Assembly: GCA_036380275.1 (NCBI GenBank)
Contig: DASVFB010000214.1
Span: 1-26,527 of the forward strand
Direction of reading: 5' to 3'
From: DASVFB01 sp036380275
GTDB lineage: Bacteria > Actinomycetota > Thermoleophilia > Gaiellales > Gaiellaceae
Length of the DNA stretch: 26,527 nt
Positions within the stretch are counted from its first letter, which is position 1, and each line of letters begins with the position of its first letter. Positions 1 to 7,875 of the stretch are shown here, piece by piece. The translations under genes were made by a program, and so were the position numbers. The notes beneath the pieces were generated by a model that had not been told where the DNA came from, ran no database searches, and was given only the letters and a program-made list of their open reading frames with translations.

Positions 1-1
1 G

Positions 2-139
2 CTCGTCCGCTTCGCGTACGCGACCGAAGGAACGGCGCGGCGCGGCCCGGTGACGTTCCGCGGCGCCGACCTCGAACGGCTCAGGGTCGCGCTGCGCAAG
101 ACCCCGCGCCTGCGAGCGTTGCTCGGCATCGCCGAGTGA
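2..139 (+). CDS. 3' end of an unidentified protein gene (partial)
   Basis: An open frame runs from the window edge to a TGA at 137-139, giving the last 45 residues of a protein ending in RLRALLGIAE. Codons are strongly GC3-biased and the peptide is basic and amphipathic (for example FRGADLERLRVALRK), which looks like a real C-terminus rather than noise. It converges on purQ, with 42 nt between the two stop codons. The visible part has no motif that I recognise, so no function is offered. Confidence 0.55.
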   Translation, partial: LVRFAYATEGTARRGPVTFRGADLERLRVALRKTPRLRALLGIAE

Positions 140-150
140 GCGAGCCGGGG

Positions 151-168
151 CGGGATGTCCACGTCCCG
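151..168. terminator. Possible short hairpin between convergent genes
   Basis: CGGGATG and CGTCCCG form a 7-bp stem (one T-G wobble) around a 4-nt TCCA loop. It lies between the stop of the left-edge gene and the stop of purQ, where a bidirectional terminator would be expected. There is no T-run on either side, so the call rests on position and stem only. Confidence 0.3.
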
Positions 169-181
169 GGCGTACGAGAGG

Positions 182-877
182 CTACGCGAGCGCGACGGAC
201 GCTGACCGCTCGCGAACCCCGTCGAGCAACGACGCGAGGATGAGCGCGCCGTCACCAGAGCCGAGCAGCGGATCGACCGCGTGCTCGGGGTGCGGCATGA
301 GCCCCATCACGTTGCCGGCTTCGTTCGTAACGGCCGCGACGGCGCCGACGGCGCCGTTCGGATTGTCCTCGTAGCGCAGGAGGATCTTCCCGCGCGACTC
401 GAGCTCGGCGTGCAACTCGGATGGCGCGAACCAGGCCCCGTCGTGATGCTTGATGGGGATCACGAGCCTTTGTCCGGGCTCGCAGCGCGACGTGAACGGC
501 GTGTCGCTGCGTTCGACGCGCAACGCGACGTCGCGGCAGATGAACGACAGCGACGCGTTCGGCCGCAGCACGCCCGGGAGCAGCCCTGCCTCGCAGAGGA
601 TCTGGAACCCGTTGCAGATGCCGAGCACGAAGCCGCCTTCCGCCGCGAAGCGCGTCACGGCGTCCATAACAGGAGCGAAGCGCGCGATCGCGCCGCAGCG
701 CAGGTAGTCCCCGTACGAAAAGCCACCGGGAAGGACGACGGCCCCAGTCCGCGCGGGTAGCTCGGACTCCGCATGCCAGACCAGCGTGGCTTCGGCGCCC
801 AGCGCCTTCAGTGCCCAGAGCGCATCGCGGTCATCGTTTGAGCCGGGGAACTGAATCACCGCGACGCGAGGGTTCAC
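182..877 (-). CDS. purQ: Phosphoribosylformylglycinamidine synthase, glutaminase subunit PurQ
   Basis: PurQ is the class I glutamine amidotransferase of the three-part FGAM synthase (PurL-PurQ-PurS). It releases ammonia from glutamine for conversion of FGAR to FGAM. The N-terminus reads VAVIQFPGSNDD, the nucleophile elbow is GICNGFQIL with its Cys, and the His/Glu pair is in PHPEH, all typical of PurQ. The GTG at 875-877 overlaps the purS TGA in a GTGA arrangement and gives 231 residues, close to the family length. An ATG 19 codons upstream would add a tail with no family match. It is the last gene of the purB-purC-purS-purQ run. The expected partner purL does not follow; a convergent plus-strand gene ends there instead. 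Confidence 0.96.
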   Translation of the reverse strand: MNPRVAVIQFPGSNDDRDALWALKALGAEATLVWHAESELPARTGAVVLPGGFSYGDYLRCGAIARFAPVMDAVTRFAAEGGFVLGICNGFQILCEAGLLPGVLRPNASLSFICRDVALRVERSDTPFTSRCEPGQRLVIPIKHHDGAWFAPSELHAELESRGKILLRYEDNPNGAVGAVAAVTNEAGNVMGLMPHPEHAVDPLLGSGDGALILASLLDGVRERSASVALA

Positions 878-1113
878 TCGTGCACCTCCACCTCGTACGA
901 CTCGATCAGCGGATTCGCGAGCAGCTGCCTGCACATCTCGTCGACGCGTTGACGTGCTTCGTCGGTCGAGGACGCGTCGACTTCGACGTCGACGACACGG
1001 CCGACGCGCGCGTGCGCGACGTCGAAGCCGAGCTTGCGCAGCGACTGCTCGACGGCCTGTCCCTGCGGATCGAGGATGCCTTCCTTGGGTCGCACGAGAA
1101 CGGTTGCTCTCAT
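874..1113 (-). CDS. purS: Phosphoribosylformylglycinamidine synthase subunit PurS
   Basis: PurS is the small subunit that bridges PurQ and PurL in FGAM synthases of Gram-positive and archaeal type. The 79-residue product starts MRATVLVRPKEGILDPQG and continues with a segment like LGFDVAHARVGRVVDVEV, the expected PurS pattern of a beta-alpha-beta fold with the conserved ILDPQG turn. Its ATG overlaps the purC stop by 4 nt (ATGA) and its stop overlaps the purQ GTG by 4 nt, so translation is probably coupled along the operon. A separate purS rules out the single-chain PurL of enteric bacteria. Confidence 0.96.
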   Translation of the reverse strand: MRATVLVRPKEGILDPQGQAVEQSLRKLGFDVAHARVGRVVDVEVDASSTDEARQRVDEMCRQLLANPLIESYEVEVHE

Positions 1114-1967
1114 CGGAGCACCACGTCCGGATCGGCGACGTACTCCTCGAACGAGATGCCGGTCAACCGTTCGAACGCCTCGACGTACTTCGCGCGCGTC
1201 TCGACGACGACGTGCTCCGGTAGATCCGGCCCCGGATAGGTCTTGTCCCAGCCGACCGACTCGCAGTAGTCGCGCACGTACTGCTTGTCAAACGATGGTT
1301 GCGGCCCGCCCGGCGCGTAGCGATCCGCCGGCCAGAAGCGGGACGAATCCGGAGTGAACGCCTCGTCGGCGAGCACGAGCGCTGCATCGGCGTCGAGGCC
1401 GAGCTCGAACTTCGTGTCGGCCAAGAGAATCCCGCGCGACTCGGCGTGCGCGGCGGCGAACCGGTACAGGTCGAGCGCGGTGCGCTCCACTTCCTCGAAG
1501 CGGTCGCCGACGAGCTCGGCGGCTCGGTCGCGGCTGATGTTCTCGTCGTGTCCGGTCTGCGCCTTCGTCGACGGCGTGAAGATTGGCTGCGGGAGCCGCT
1601 CCGACTCCGTCAATCCTTCCGGCAGAACGTGACCGCAGACCTCACCTGTGGCGAGGTAGTCCTTCCAGCCAGAGCCGGTGATGTAGCCGCGCACCACGCA
1701 CTCGAGCGGCAGCATCTCGAGTCGCCTGCACTCGGTCGACCGGCCATCGTCGCGCAGCGCGAGCAGATGGTTCGGGACGATGTGCTTCGTCCGCGCGAAC
1801 CAGAAGCCGGAGAGGCCCGTGAGCACGCGGCCCTTGTCCGGGATGTCGGTCGGCAGGACGACGTCGAAGGTCGAGATCCGATCGCTTGCGACGAGCAGCA
1901 GCCGCTCGTCGTCTAGCGCGTAGAGCTCGCGGACTTTTCCGCTTGCGACGTGGGTGGCTTCAGGCAT
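1110..1967 (-). CDS. purC: SAICAR synthase (phosphoribosylaminoimidazole-succinocarboxamide synthase)
   Basis: PurC joins aspartate to CAIR, using ATP, to make SAICAR. The 285-residue product has the family landmarks in order: SGKVRELYAL near residues 9-18 (nucleotide-binding hairpin), VASDRISTFDVVLPTDIPDKG near 26-46, ECVVRGYITGSGWKDY near 89-104, and LADTKFELG in the middle of the chain. The C-terminal part containing SFDKQYVRDYCESVGW is also typical of longer bacterial and yeast-like PurC proteins. The ATG overlaps the end of purB by 8 nt and the stop overlaps purS by 4 nt. Confidence 0.97.
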   Translation of the reverse strand: MPEATHVASGKVRELYALDDERLLLVASDRISTFDVVLPTDIPDKGRVLTGLSGFWFARTKHIVPNHLLALRDDGRSTECRRLEMLPLECVVRGYITGSGWKDYLATGEVCGHVLPEGLTESERLPQPIFTPSTKAQTGHDENISRDRAAELVGDRFEEVERTALDLYRFAAAHAESRGILLADTKFELGLDADAALVLADEAFTPDSSRFWPADRYAPGGPQPSFDKQYVRDYCESVGWDKTYPGPDLPEHVVVETRAKYVEAFERLTGISFEEYVADPDVVLR

Positions 1968-3264
1968 GCACTGGCTCCTTCACGAGGTTGTGGAGACGGT
2001 CGAAGACGACGTCGACATGCTTGGTGTAGGCGCTCTCGTCGAAAACGGCGTCGAGGTCGACGCGAATTTCGGGATCGGCGCGGACGAGTGTCGGAAAGTC
2101 CTCGTCTTCCTCCCAGGCGCGCATCGCGTGGCGCTGCACGAGCCGGTACGCCTCGTCGCGGTCGAGCCCCGACTCGACGAGCGCGAGCAGAAGCCGCTGG
2201 GAGAAGTAGAGGCCGTGGCTCGAGTCGAGATTCCGGCGCATGCGCTCGGGGTGAACGACGAGTCCGTCGACCAGCCAGGCGAAGCGGTCGAGCATGTAGT
2301 CGAGCGCGAGAAAGGCGTCCGGGATCACGACCCGCTCCGCCGACGAGTGCGAGATGTCGCGCTCGTGCCAGAGCGGCACGTTCTCGAGGCCGACGACGGC
2401 GGCCGCACGCACGACGCGCGCGAGGCCGCTGATCCGCTCGGAGACGACCGGGTTTCGCTTGTGCGGCATCGCCGAAGAGCCCTTCTGTCCCTTGCCGAAC
2501 GGCTCTTCGACCTCACGCACCTCCGTGCGCGCGAGGTGGCGGATCTCGACCGCGAACTTGTCGAGCGATGACGCACAAACGGCCAGCACCGCGAGCAGCT
2601 CCGCGTGCCGGTCGCGCTGGATGACCTGCGTCGACGCCGGCGCCGGCTCCAGTCCCAGACGCTCGCAGGCGACGCGCTCGACCTCGGGGTCGATTGCGGC
2701 GTACTGGCCGACCGCTCCCGAAAGCTTGCCGACGCGCATGCCCTCGAGCCCGCGTGCGACGCGAGTGCGAGCCCGGTCGAGCTCGAACGCCCACACTGCG
2801 AGCTTTAGCCCGAACGTCGTCGGCTCGGCGTGGACTCCGTGCGTGCGGCCGATGCACAGCGTGAGCTTGTGCTCCTCCGCCCGCGCGACGACCGCCGCGA
2901 GCGCACGGTCGAGACCGTCGCGCAGGAGCGCTCCCGCTTCCTGAACCTGCGTTGCGAGCGCGGTGTCGACCACGTCCGAGGAGGTGAGGCCGTAGTGGAA
3001 CCACCGACCGACGGGCCCGAGTTGCTCGCCGACGGCGTCGACGAAGGCGGCGGTGTCGTGGTGCAGCCGCGCTTCGAGCTCGTCGACGCGCTCGGGCGAG
3101 GGAGGGGCTGCACGCTCGCGAATCTCCGCGACGACGTCGGCGGGAATGGCTCCGACCTCGGCCCACCCGTCGAGTGCCGCGAGCTCGACCTCGAGCCAGC
3201 GCGCCAGCTTCTCCTCGTCCGACCAGATGCGTGCCATGGCCGGTCGCGAGTAGCGGGCGATCAC
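1960..3264 (-). CDS. purB: Adenylosuccinate lyase
   Basis: PurB cleaves SAICAR to AICAR and adenylosuccinate to AMP, releasing fumarate. The 434-residue product carries the fumarase/aspartase superfamily signature SSAMPHKRNP, the TSSDVVDT segment and the GRTHGVHAEPT segment with its catalytic His. It starts with GTG; a second possible start is the ATG ten codons on, but the first residues (MIARYSRP) match PurB proteins well. A TAGACT hexamer lies 7 nt before the GTG, suggesting a leaderless mRNA that begins the purB-purC-purS-purQ operon. The preceding M20 gene ends inside that hexamer. Confidence 0.97.
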   Translation of the reverse strand: MIARYSRPAMARIWSDEEKLARWLEVELAALDGWAEVGAIPADVVAEIRERAAPPSPERVDELEARLHHDTAAFVDAVGEQLGPVGRWFHYGLTSSDVVDTALATQVQEAGALLRDGLDRALAAVVARAEEHKLTLCIGRTHGVHAEPTTFGLKLAVWAFELDRARTRVARGLEGMRVGKLSGAVGQYAAIDPEVERVACERLGLEPAPASTQVIQRDRHAELLAVLAVCASSLDKFAVEIRHLARTEVREVEEPFGKGQKGSSAMPHKRNPVVSERISGLARVVRAAAVVGLENVPLWHERDISHSSAERVVIPDAFLALDYMLDRFAWLVDGLVVHPERMRRNLDSSHGLYFSQRLLLALVESGLDRDEAYRLVQRHAMRAWEEDEDFPTLVRADPEIRVDLDAVFDESAYTKHVDVVFDRLHNLVKEPVHA

Positions 3265-3271
3265 TGAAACG

Positions 3272-3277
3272 AGTCTA
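3272..3277 (-). promoter_or_regulatory. Probable -10 hexamer for purB (leaderless)
   Basis: TAGACT on the minus strand lies 7 nt before the purB GTG, the distance expected when transcription starts at or next to the start codon. Its first three bases are the TAG stop of the upstream M20 gene. The same hexamer occurs 6 nt before purD and 8 nt before purA. I see no clear TTGACA-like -35 element. Confidence 0.5.
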
Positions 3278-4363
3278 GCCGCACCACTCGACGGCGGTCC
3301 GGAGCACGACGTCGCGCACGCGTTCGAGCGAGTCGACGTCGACCCACTCGACCTCGGCGTGTGCGCCCTCGCCGATCGGTCCGTACAGGACTGCCGGGAT
3401 TCCGGCCGCCGCGATGAGGCCCGAGTCCGCCCAGAAGGAGACGCCGACGGGATCGGTCTCGTCGGCGATCCGGCCGACGAGCCGTACGAACGCGTCGTCG
3501 GCCGCGACCTCGAACGGCTCGCGGCTGACCGTCAAGCGCAGCGCGGCGTCCCCCGCGAGCTCGCGCAGCTCTCCTTCGACCTGCTCGATCGTCTCTCCCG
3601 GGATCGTCCGCCGCTCGCCGCTGAGCAGGCAGCGTGCCGGGTAGCTCGAGAATTCCTGGCCGCCCTCGATCAGCGATGCGTGGATCGACCCGGCGCCCAC
3701 GAGCGGATGCTGCGCGCCCGCATTTAGCCGCTCGTCGAGCTGCTTCAGCGCGATGAGGACCGGCCCCATCTTTGCGATCGCGTCGACGCCGAGGTGCGGG
3801 CGCGAGCCGTGCGCAGCAACGCCTTCCGTCTCGAGCTCGAAGCCGACGAACCCTTTGTGCGCGATCGCGAGCTTCAGCTCCGTCGGCTCGACGACGATCG
3901 CCGCATCGGTACGGACGCGTTCGAGCACCGCGGCGGTTCCGATCGACGCAAACTCTTCATCGGCGACAGCTGTGATGAAAACGTCGCCGCGCAGGTTCTC
4001 GACTTTCGCGGCCGCATCGAGAATCGCTGCGAGTGCGCCCTTCATGTCGTACGCGCCTCGGCCGAAGAGGCGGCCGTTCTCGATGCGCGGCTCGAACGGC
4101 GCCTCCATCCCTGCCACACCGACGGTGTCGAGATGAGCATTGAGCATGAGCGACCGCCCGCCGCCGCTCCCGCGTGCGACAGCGACCACGCTCGGGCGCT
4201 CCGGCGGCCCGACGAGCCCGACGTCGAGACCGGCGCGTGTGCACCAGTCGGCGACGAACTTTGCGACGTCACGCTCACCGGTCGCGCCGGCGATCAGGCC
4301 AGGGTTGACCGAGTCGATCGCCACGAGCTCTCCGGCGAGGTCGACGAGAGACGGGTCAGCCAA
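3275..4363 (-). CDS. M20-family metallopeptidase / deacylase (ArgE/DapE type)
   Basis: This is a dinuclear-zinc amidohydrolase of the ArgE/DapE/ACY1 family. Metal and catalytic residues are visible: HLDTVG (His77 and Asp79), GRGAYDMKG (Asp106), ADEEF (Glu136 and Glu137), VVEP (Glu159) and a late EGAHAEVEWV (His). The AAHGSRPH stretch belongs to the dimerisation domain. I chose the TTG at 4361-4363, which overlaps purE by 8 nt and gives 362 residues; longer frames add a low-complexity N-terminus. It could be an N-acetylornithine deacetylase, a succinyl-diaminopimelate desuccinylase or another N-acyl amino acid hydrolase. The family alone does not settle the substrate. Its place between purE and purB is not explained by a known purine step. 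Confidence 0.85.
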   Translation of the reverse strand: MADPSLVDLAGELVAIDSVNPGLIAGATGERDVAKFVADWCTRAGLDVGLVGPPERPSVVAVARGSGGGRSLMLNAHLDTVGVAGMEAPFEPRIENGRLFGRGAYDMKGALAAILDAAAKVENLRGDVFITAVADEEFASIGTAAVLERVRTDAAIVVEPTELKLAIAHKGFVGFELETEGVAAHGSRPHLGVDAIAKMGPVLIALKQLDERLNAGAQHPLVGAGSIHASLIEGGQEFSSYPARCLLSGERRTIPGETIEQVEGELRELAGDAALRLTVSREPFEVAADDAFVRLVGRIADETDPVGVSFWADSGLIAAAGIPAVLYGPIGEGAHAEVEWVDVDSLERVRDVVLRTAVEWCG

Positions 4364-4772
4364 TGCCGAGGATGCGGGCGGCGAGTACAGCCGCATTCCG
4401 CGCGTTGTCGACGCCGACGGCCGCGACGGGCACGCCGGGGGGCATCTGCGCAATCGCGAGGAGTGCGTCGACGCCGTCGAGCACGGAGAGCGACGAGCGG
4501 AGCGGCACGCCGATCACCGGTAGGTCGGTGTGCGCCGCGGCGACTCCCGGCAGCGCGGCCGAGAGGCCGGCGCCGCAGATCAGCACCTTGAGCCCGCGCT
4601 CGCGCGCAGTGCGGCAGTACTCCGCGACGGCGTCCGGCTGACGGTGGGCCGACCGCACGTCGAACTCGTACGGGATCCCGCGCTGGTCGAGCTCCTCGCA
4701 CGCGCCCTGCATGCGCTCGCGGTCGGACTCCGAACCGACGAGCACGCCGACCACCGGCGGCTCAGGAGACAA
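4356..4772 (-). CDS. purE: N5-carboxyaminoimidazole ribonucleotide mutase (PurE)
   Basis: PurE interconverts N5-CAIR and CAIR (class I) or carboxylates AIR (class II). The product has the GSESDRERM phosphate-binding start, the catalytic SAHRQP (His43), AAHTDLPVIGVP, and IAQMPPGVPVAAVGVDNARNAA. The TTG at 4770-4772 is chosen because GAAGGAGG sits 6 nt before it; this gives 138 residues, short for the family (about 160). It overlaps purD by 11 nt and the M20 gene by 8 nt. The loop that usually reads GAGGAAHLPG reads GAGLSAALPG here, so the second conserved His is Ala73. No purK is present in the window, so whether it works as class I or II is open. Confidence 0.93.
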   Translation of the reverse strand: MSPEPPVVGVLVGSESDRERMQGACEELDQRGIPYEFDVRSAHRQPDAVAEYCRTARERGLKVLICGAGLSAALPGVAAAHTDLPVIGVPLRSSLSVLDGVDALLAIAQMPPGVPVAAVGVDNARNAAVLAARILGIG

Positions 4773-5970
4773 CTGCAGCCTCCTTCGCAATGTCGCTGCG
4801 GTAGCGCGCGCCGCGGAACGAGATTCGCGCCGCGGCGTCGTACGCGCGCTCGCGCGCAACGGCGATCGTCGGTCCGAGCGCCGTCACGTCGAGGATCCGG
4901 CCGCCGTTCGTAACGAGCCGGTCGCCGTGCTGAGCGGTGCCTGCATGGAACACGAGTGCGCCAATCGACTCCGCGTCCTCGATGCCGACGATCGACGAGC
5001 CGGTGTCGCCGGAGGCCGGATAGCCGCCTGCTGCGATCACCAGCGTGACCGCGGCGTCGTCGACCACGGGCAGCTCGACGTGTCTCGCGTCGCCCGCGGC
5101 CGCGGCGGCCAGCGCTTCGAGGAAGTTGCCCTCGAGGCGGGGGAGCAGCGACTGCGTCTCGGGGTCGCCGAAGCGGCAATTGAACTCGAGCACGCGCGGG
5201 CCGTTCTCCGTCAGCATCACGCCGGCGAACAGCGCGCCGAGGAACGGCGAGTTCCGACGCGCGAGCTCGGCCAGGACCGGCCGGTGGATCGTGTCGACGA
5301 GCTCGTTGACGTCGACGTCTGGTGCAGGGGAATACGAGCCCATGCCGCCGGTGTTCGGCCCCTCGTCGCCGTCGAAGGCGCGCTTGAAGTCCTGCACGGC
5401 CGGCAGCGGAACCGCGTTCACTCCATCGCACAGCGCGAACACAGATACTTCCGGCCCCTCGAGCAGCTCTTCGATTACGAGCGGATGGCCGAGTGCGGCG
5501 GCGCTCGGCAGCGCCGCGTCGAGCTCGTCCTGCGTGCGGCACACAAAGACGCCTTTCCCCGCCGCCAGCCCGTCTGCCTTGATCACGCACGGCGGTCGAG
5601 CGACGGGCAGCAGCGCCGCGGTCGGAACGCCTGCCGCGCTCATGACCGCTTTCGCGAAGCCCTTCGAGCCCTCGATCGCGGCCGCCGAGCGGCTCGGGCC
5701 AAAGATCGCGACGCCATTCTTGCGCAGAGCGTCCGCGACGCCCTCGACGAGCGGCGCTTCGGGGCCGACGACGACGAGGTCCACGGCGAGCTCGCGTGCG
5801 AGTCCGAGCAGGCCCTCGGCGTCCTCGGCGCGCACGGGATGGCAGTTCCCGTGGCGCGCGATCCCCGGGTTCCCAGGCGCGCAGTGGAGCTCCGTCAGCG
5901 TGGGGCTCTGCGCGATCTTCCACGCCAGCGCATCCTCGCGCCCGCCCGACCCCACGAGGAGCACCTTCAC
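4762..5970 (-). CDS. purD: Phosphoribosylamine-glycine ligase (GAR synthetase)
   Basis: PurD ligates glycine to phosphoribosylamine with ATP. The 402-residue product starts with MKVLLVGSGGREDALAWK, the characteristic N-terminus. VVVGPEAPLVEGVADAL, the ATP-grasp segment beginning FGPSRSAAAIEGSKGFAK, and NCRFGDPETQSLLPRL follow in order. The start is GTG, with a TAGACT hexamer 6 nt before it, so the mRNA may be leaderless. It is the first gene of the overlapping purD-purE-M20 run. Confidence 0.97.
   Translation of the reverse strand: MKVLLVGSGGREDALAWKIAQSPTLTELHCAPGNPGIARHGNCHPVRAEDAEGLLGLARELAVDLVVVGPEAPLVEGVADALRKNGVAIFGPSRSAAAIEGSKGFAKAVMSAAGVPTAALLPVARPPCVIKADGLAAGKGVFVCRTQDELDAALPSAAALGHPLVIEELLEGPEVSVFALCDGVNAVPLPAVQDFKRAFDGDEGPNTGGMGSYSPAPDVDVNELVDTIHRPVLAELARRNSPFLGALFAGVMLTENGPRVLEFNCRFGDPETQSLLPRLEGNFLEALAAAAAGDARHVELPVVDDAAVTLVIAAGGYPASGDTGSSIVGIEDAESIGALVFHAGTAQHGDRLVTNGGRILDVTALGPTIAVARERAYDAAARISFRGARYRSDIAKEAAVVS
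4779..4786 (-). promoter_or_regulatory. Ribosome binding site fixing the TTG start of purE
   Basis: On the minus strand GAAGGAGG is followed by six bases and then TTG. This strong Shine-Dalgarno match, inside the end of purD, selects the TTG over the in-frame GTG at 4752-4754 and over more upstream codons. Confidence 0.75.
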
Positions 5971-5976
5971 GCGACG

Positions 5977-5982
5977 AGTCTA
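5977..5982 (-). promoter_or_regulatory. Probable -10 hexamer for purD (leaderless)
   Basis: TAGACT on the minus strand is 6 nt before the purD GTG. The hexamer and spacing match those before purB and purA. It lies in the 237-nt gap between purA and purD, which otherwise holds only the imperfect direct repeats at 6031-6178. Confidence 0.5.
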
Positions 5983-6030
5983 GAGAACCGCCAACAAGAT
6001 GAAGCTTCGTTCGATGCGTTGGCCCAAACG

Positions 6031-6073
6031 GACGTGACCCGGGTCCAGGACTACGGGCACGTCTCGCCGGGAC
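6031..6073. repeat. Imperfect direct repeat, copy A
   Basis: This 43-bp segment recurs at 6136-6178, exactly 105 bp away and without gaps, with roughly two thirds identity by eye. The most conserved core is GTCCAGGAC, which is itself an odd-centred palindrome. It lies in the non-coding space between the end of purA and the start of purD. Confidence 0.5.
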
Positions 6074-6135
6074 GCTCGGTGGGCGTCACCGGCGGCAGGG
6101 CTCGGTCGGGCCTGGGCGCCGTCATCGCTCGGTCG

Positions 6136-6178
6136 GACATCATTCGAGTCCAGGACTTGGGTCATGCCTGGCCAGGAC
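6136..6178. repeat. Imperfect direct repeat, copy B
   Basis: This is the second copy of the 43-bp unit, with the GTCCAGGAC core at 6148-6156, widened here to the palindrome AGTCCAGGACT. It ends with CCTGGCCAGG (6167-6176), a perfect 10-bp palindrome absent from copy A. It starts 30 nt beyond the purA stop on the transcribed side, so it would be in the purA 3' untranslated region. Confidence 0.5.
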
Positions 6179-6207
6179 GGCGTGACAAGTCTTGCTACAA
6201 GCTCGCC

Positions 6208-7455
<1,248 letters not shown>

Positions 7456-7463
7456 GGCGACGA

Positions 7464-7469
7464 AGTCTA
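7464..7469 (-). promoter_or_regulatory. Probable -10 hexamer for purA (leaderless)
   Basis: TAGACT on the minus strand is 8 nt before the purA GTG. Its first three bases are the TAG stop of the small upstream gene, the same arrangement as at purB. Confidence 0.45.
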
Positions 7470-7667
7470 TGTGCGGCGGAGCACGGCGACGACTTCGACC
7501 TCGTCGACCTCGAAGTGGTCGAGAAGGTAGCCGTTGACGAGATCACCTGGCCGGAGAAACCGTCCGCGCGGATCGAAACGCGCGGTCATCCCGTGCGGGT
7601 ACTGCAGGATCAGCGGCTCGCGCCACACGGGCGGAGGCTCGGGCGGCGCCACCCAACGAATGGTCAC
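7467..7667 (-). CDS. Small hypothetical protein (66 residues)
   Basis: The GTG at 7665-7667 overlaps the stop of the upstream zinc-ribbon gene as GTGA. The product, beginning VTIRWVAPPEPPPVWREP, is proline-rich at first. It continues with a segment like DPRGRFLRPGDLVNGYLLDH and a valine-rich end (DEVEVVAVLRRT), which suggests a small beta-rich domain. There is no signal peptide or membrane segment. It is the third gene after dnaB in a run with almost no spacing, so it is probably co-transcribed. I do not recognise the family. Confidence 0.6.
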   Translation of the reverse strand: MTIRWVAPPEPPPVWREPLILQYPHGMTARFDPRGRFLRPGDLVNGYLLDHFEVDEVEVVAVLRRT

Positions 7668-7873
7668 GCGGCCTGCATCACGCGGACACGCTTGACGAGG
7701 ATGCGGTGCCCACGAGGACATGTGCGGAAGCCGACGTCGACGGAGCGGCGCAGCTCGCCGGCGACATGCGGGTCGAGCTTCGGCGCATAGAGCGTCTCCT
7801 CGCAGGTGACGCACTCGTCGCAGAGTCCCGCGAACCTGGTCTCGTCGTCTCGTACGTAGATGGTCTGCATCAC
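7664..7873 (-). CDS. Small zinc-ribbon-like protein (69 residues)
   Basis: The product has LCDECVTCEE (three Cys in CxxCxxC spacing) near residues 17-26 and TCPRGHRI near residues 51-58, a layout that could bind one zinc ion. It starts with GTG immediately followed by ATG, only 2 nt beyond the dnaB stop, and no Shine-Dalgarno match is obvious, so it probably relies on coupling to dnaB translation. Its stop overlaps the next gene as GTGA. The function is unknown; the coupling to a replicative helicase gene is the only clue. Confidence 0.65.
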   Translation of the reverse strand: MMQTIYVRDDETRFAGLCDECVTCEETLYAPKLDPHVAGELRRSVDVGFRTCPRGHRILVKRVRVMQAA

Positions 7874-7875
7874 AC

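Noticed and set aside
5980..6165. A 61-residue minus-strand protein between purA and purD
   Set aside because: Its apparent internal repetition comes from the nucleotide direct repeats; it has no ribosome binding site and runs into the purD promoter.
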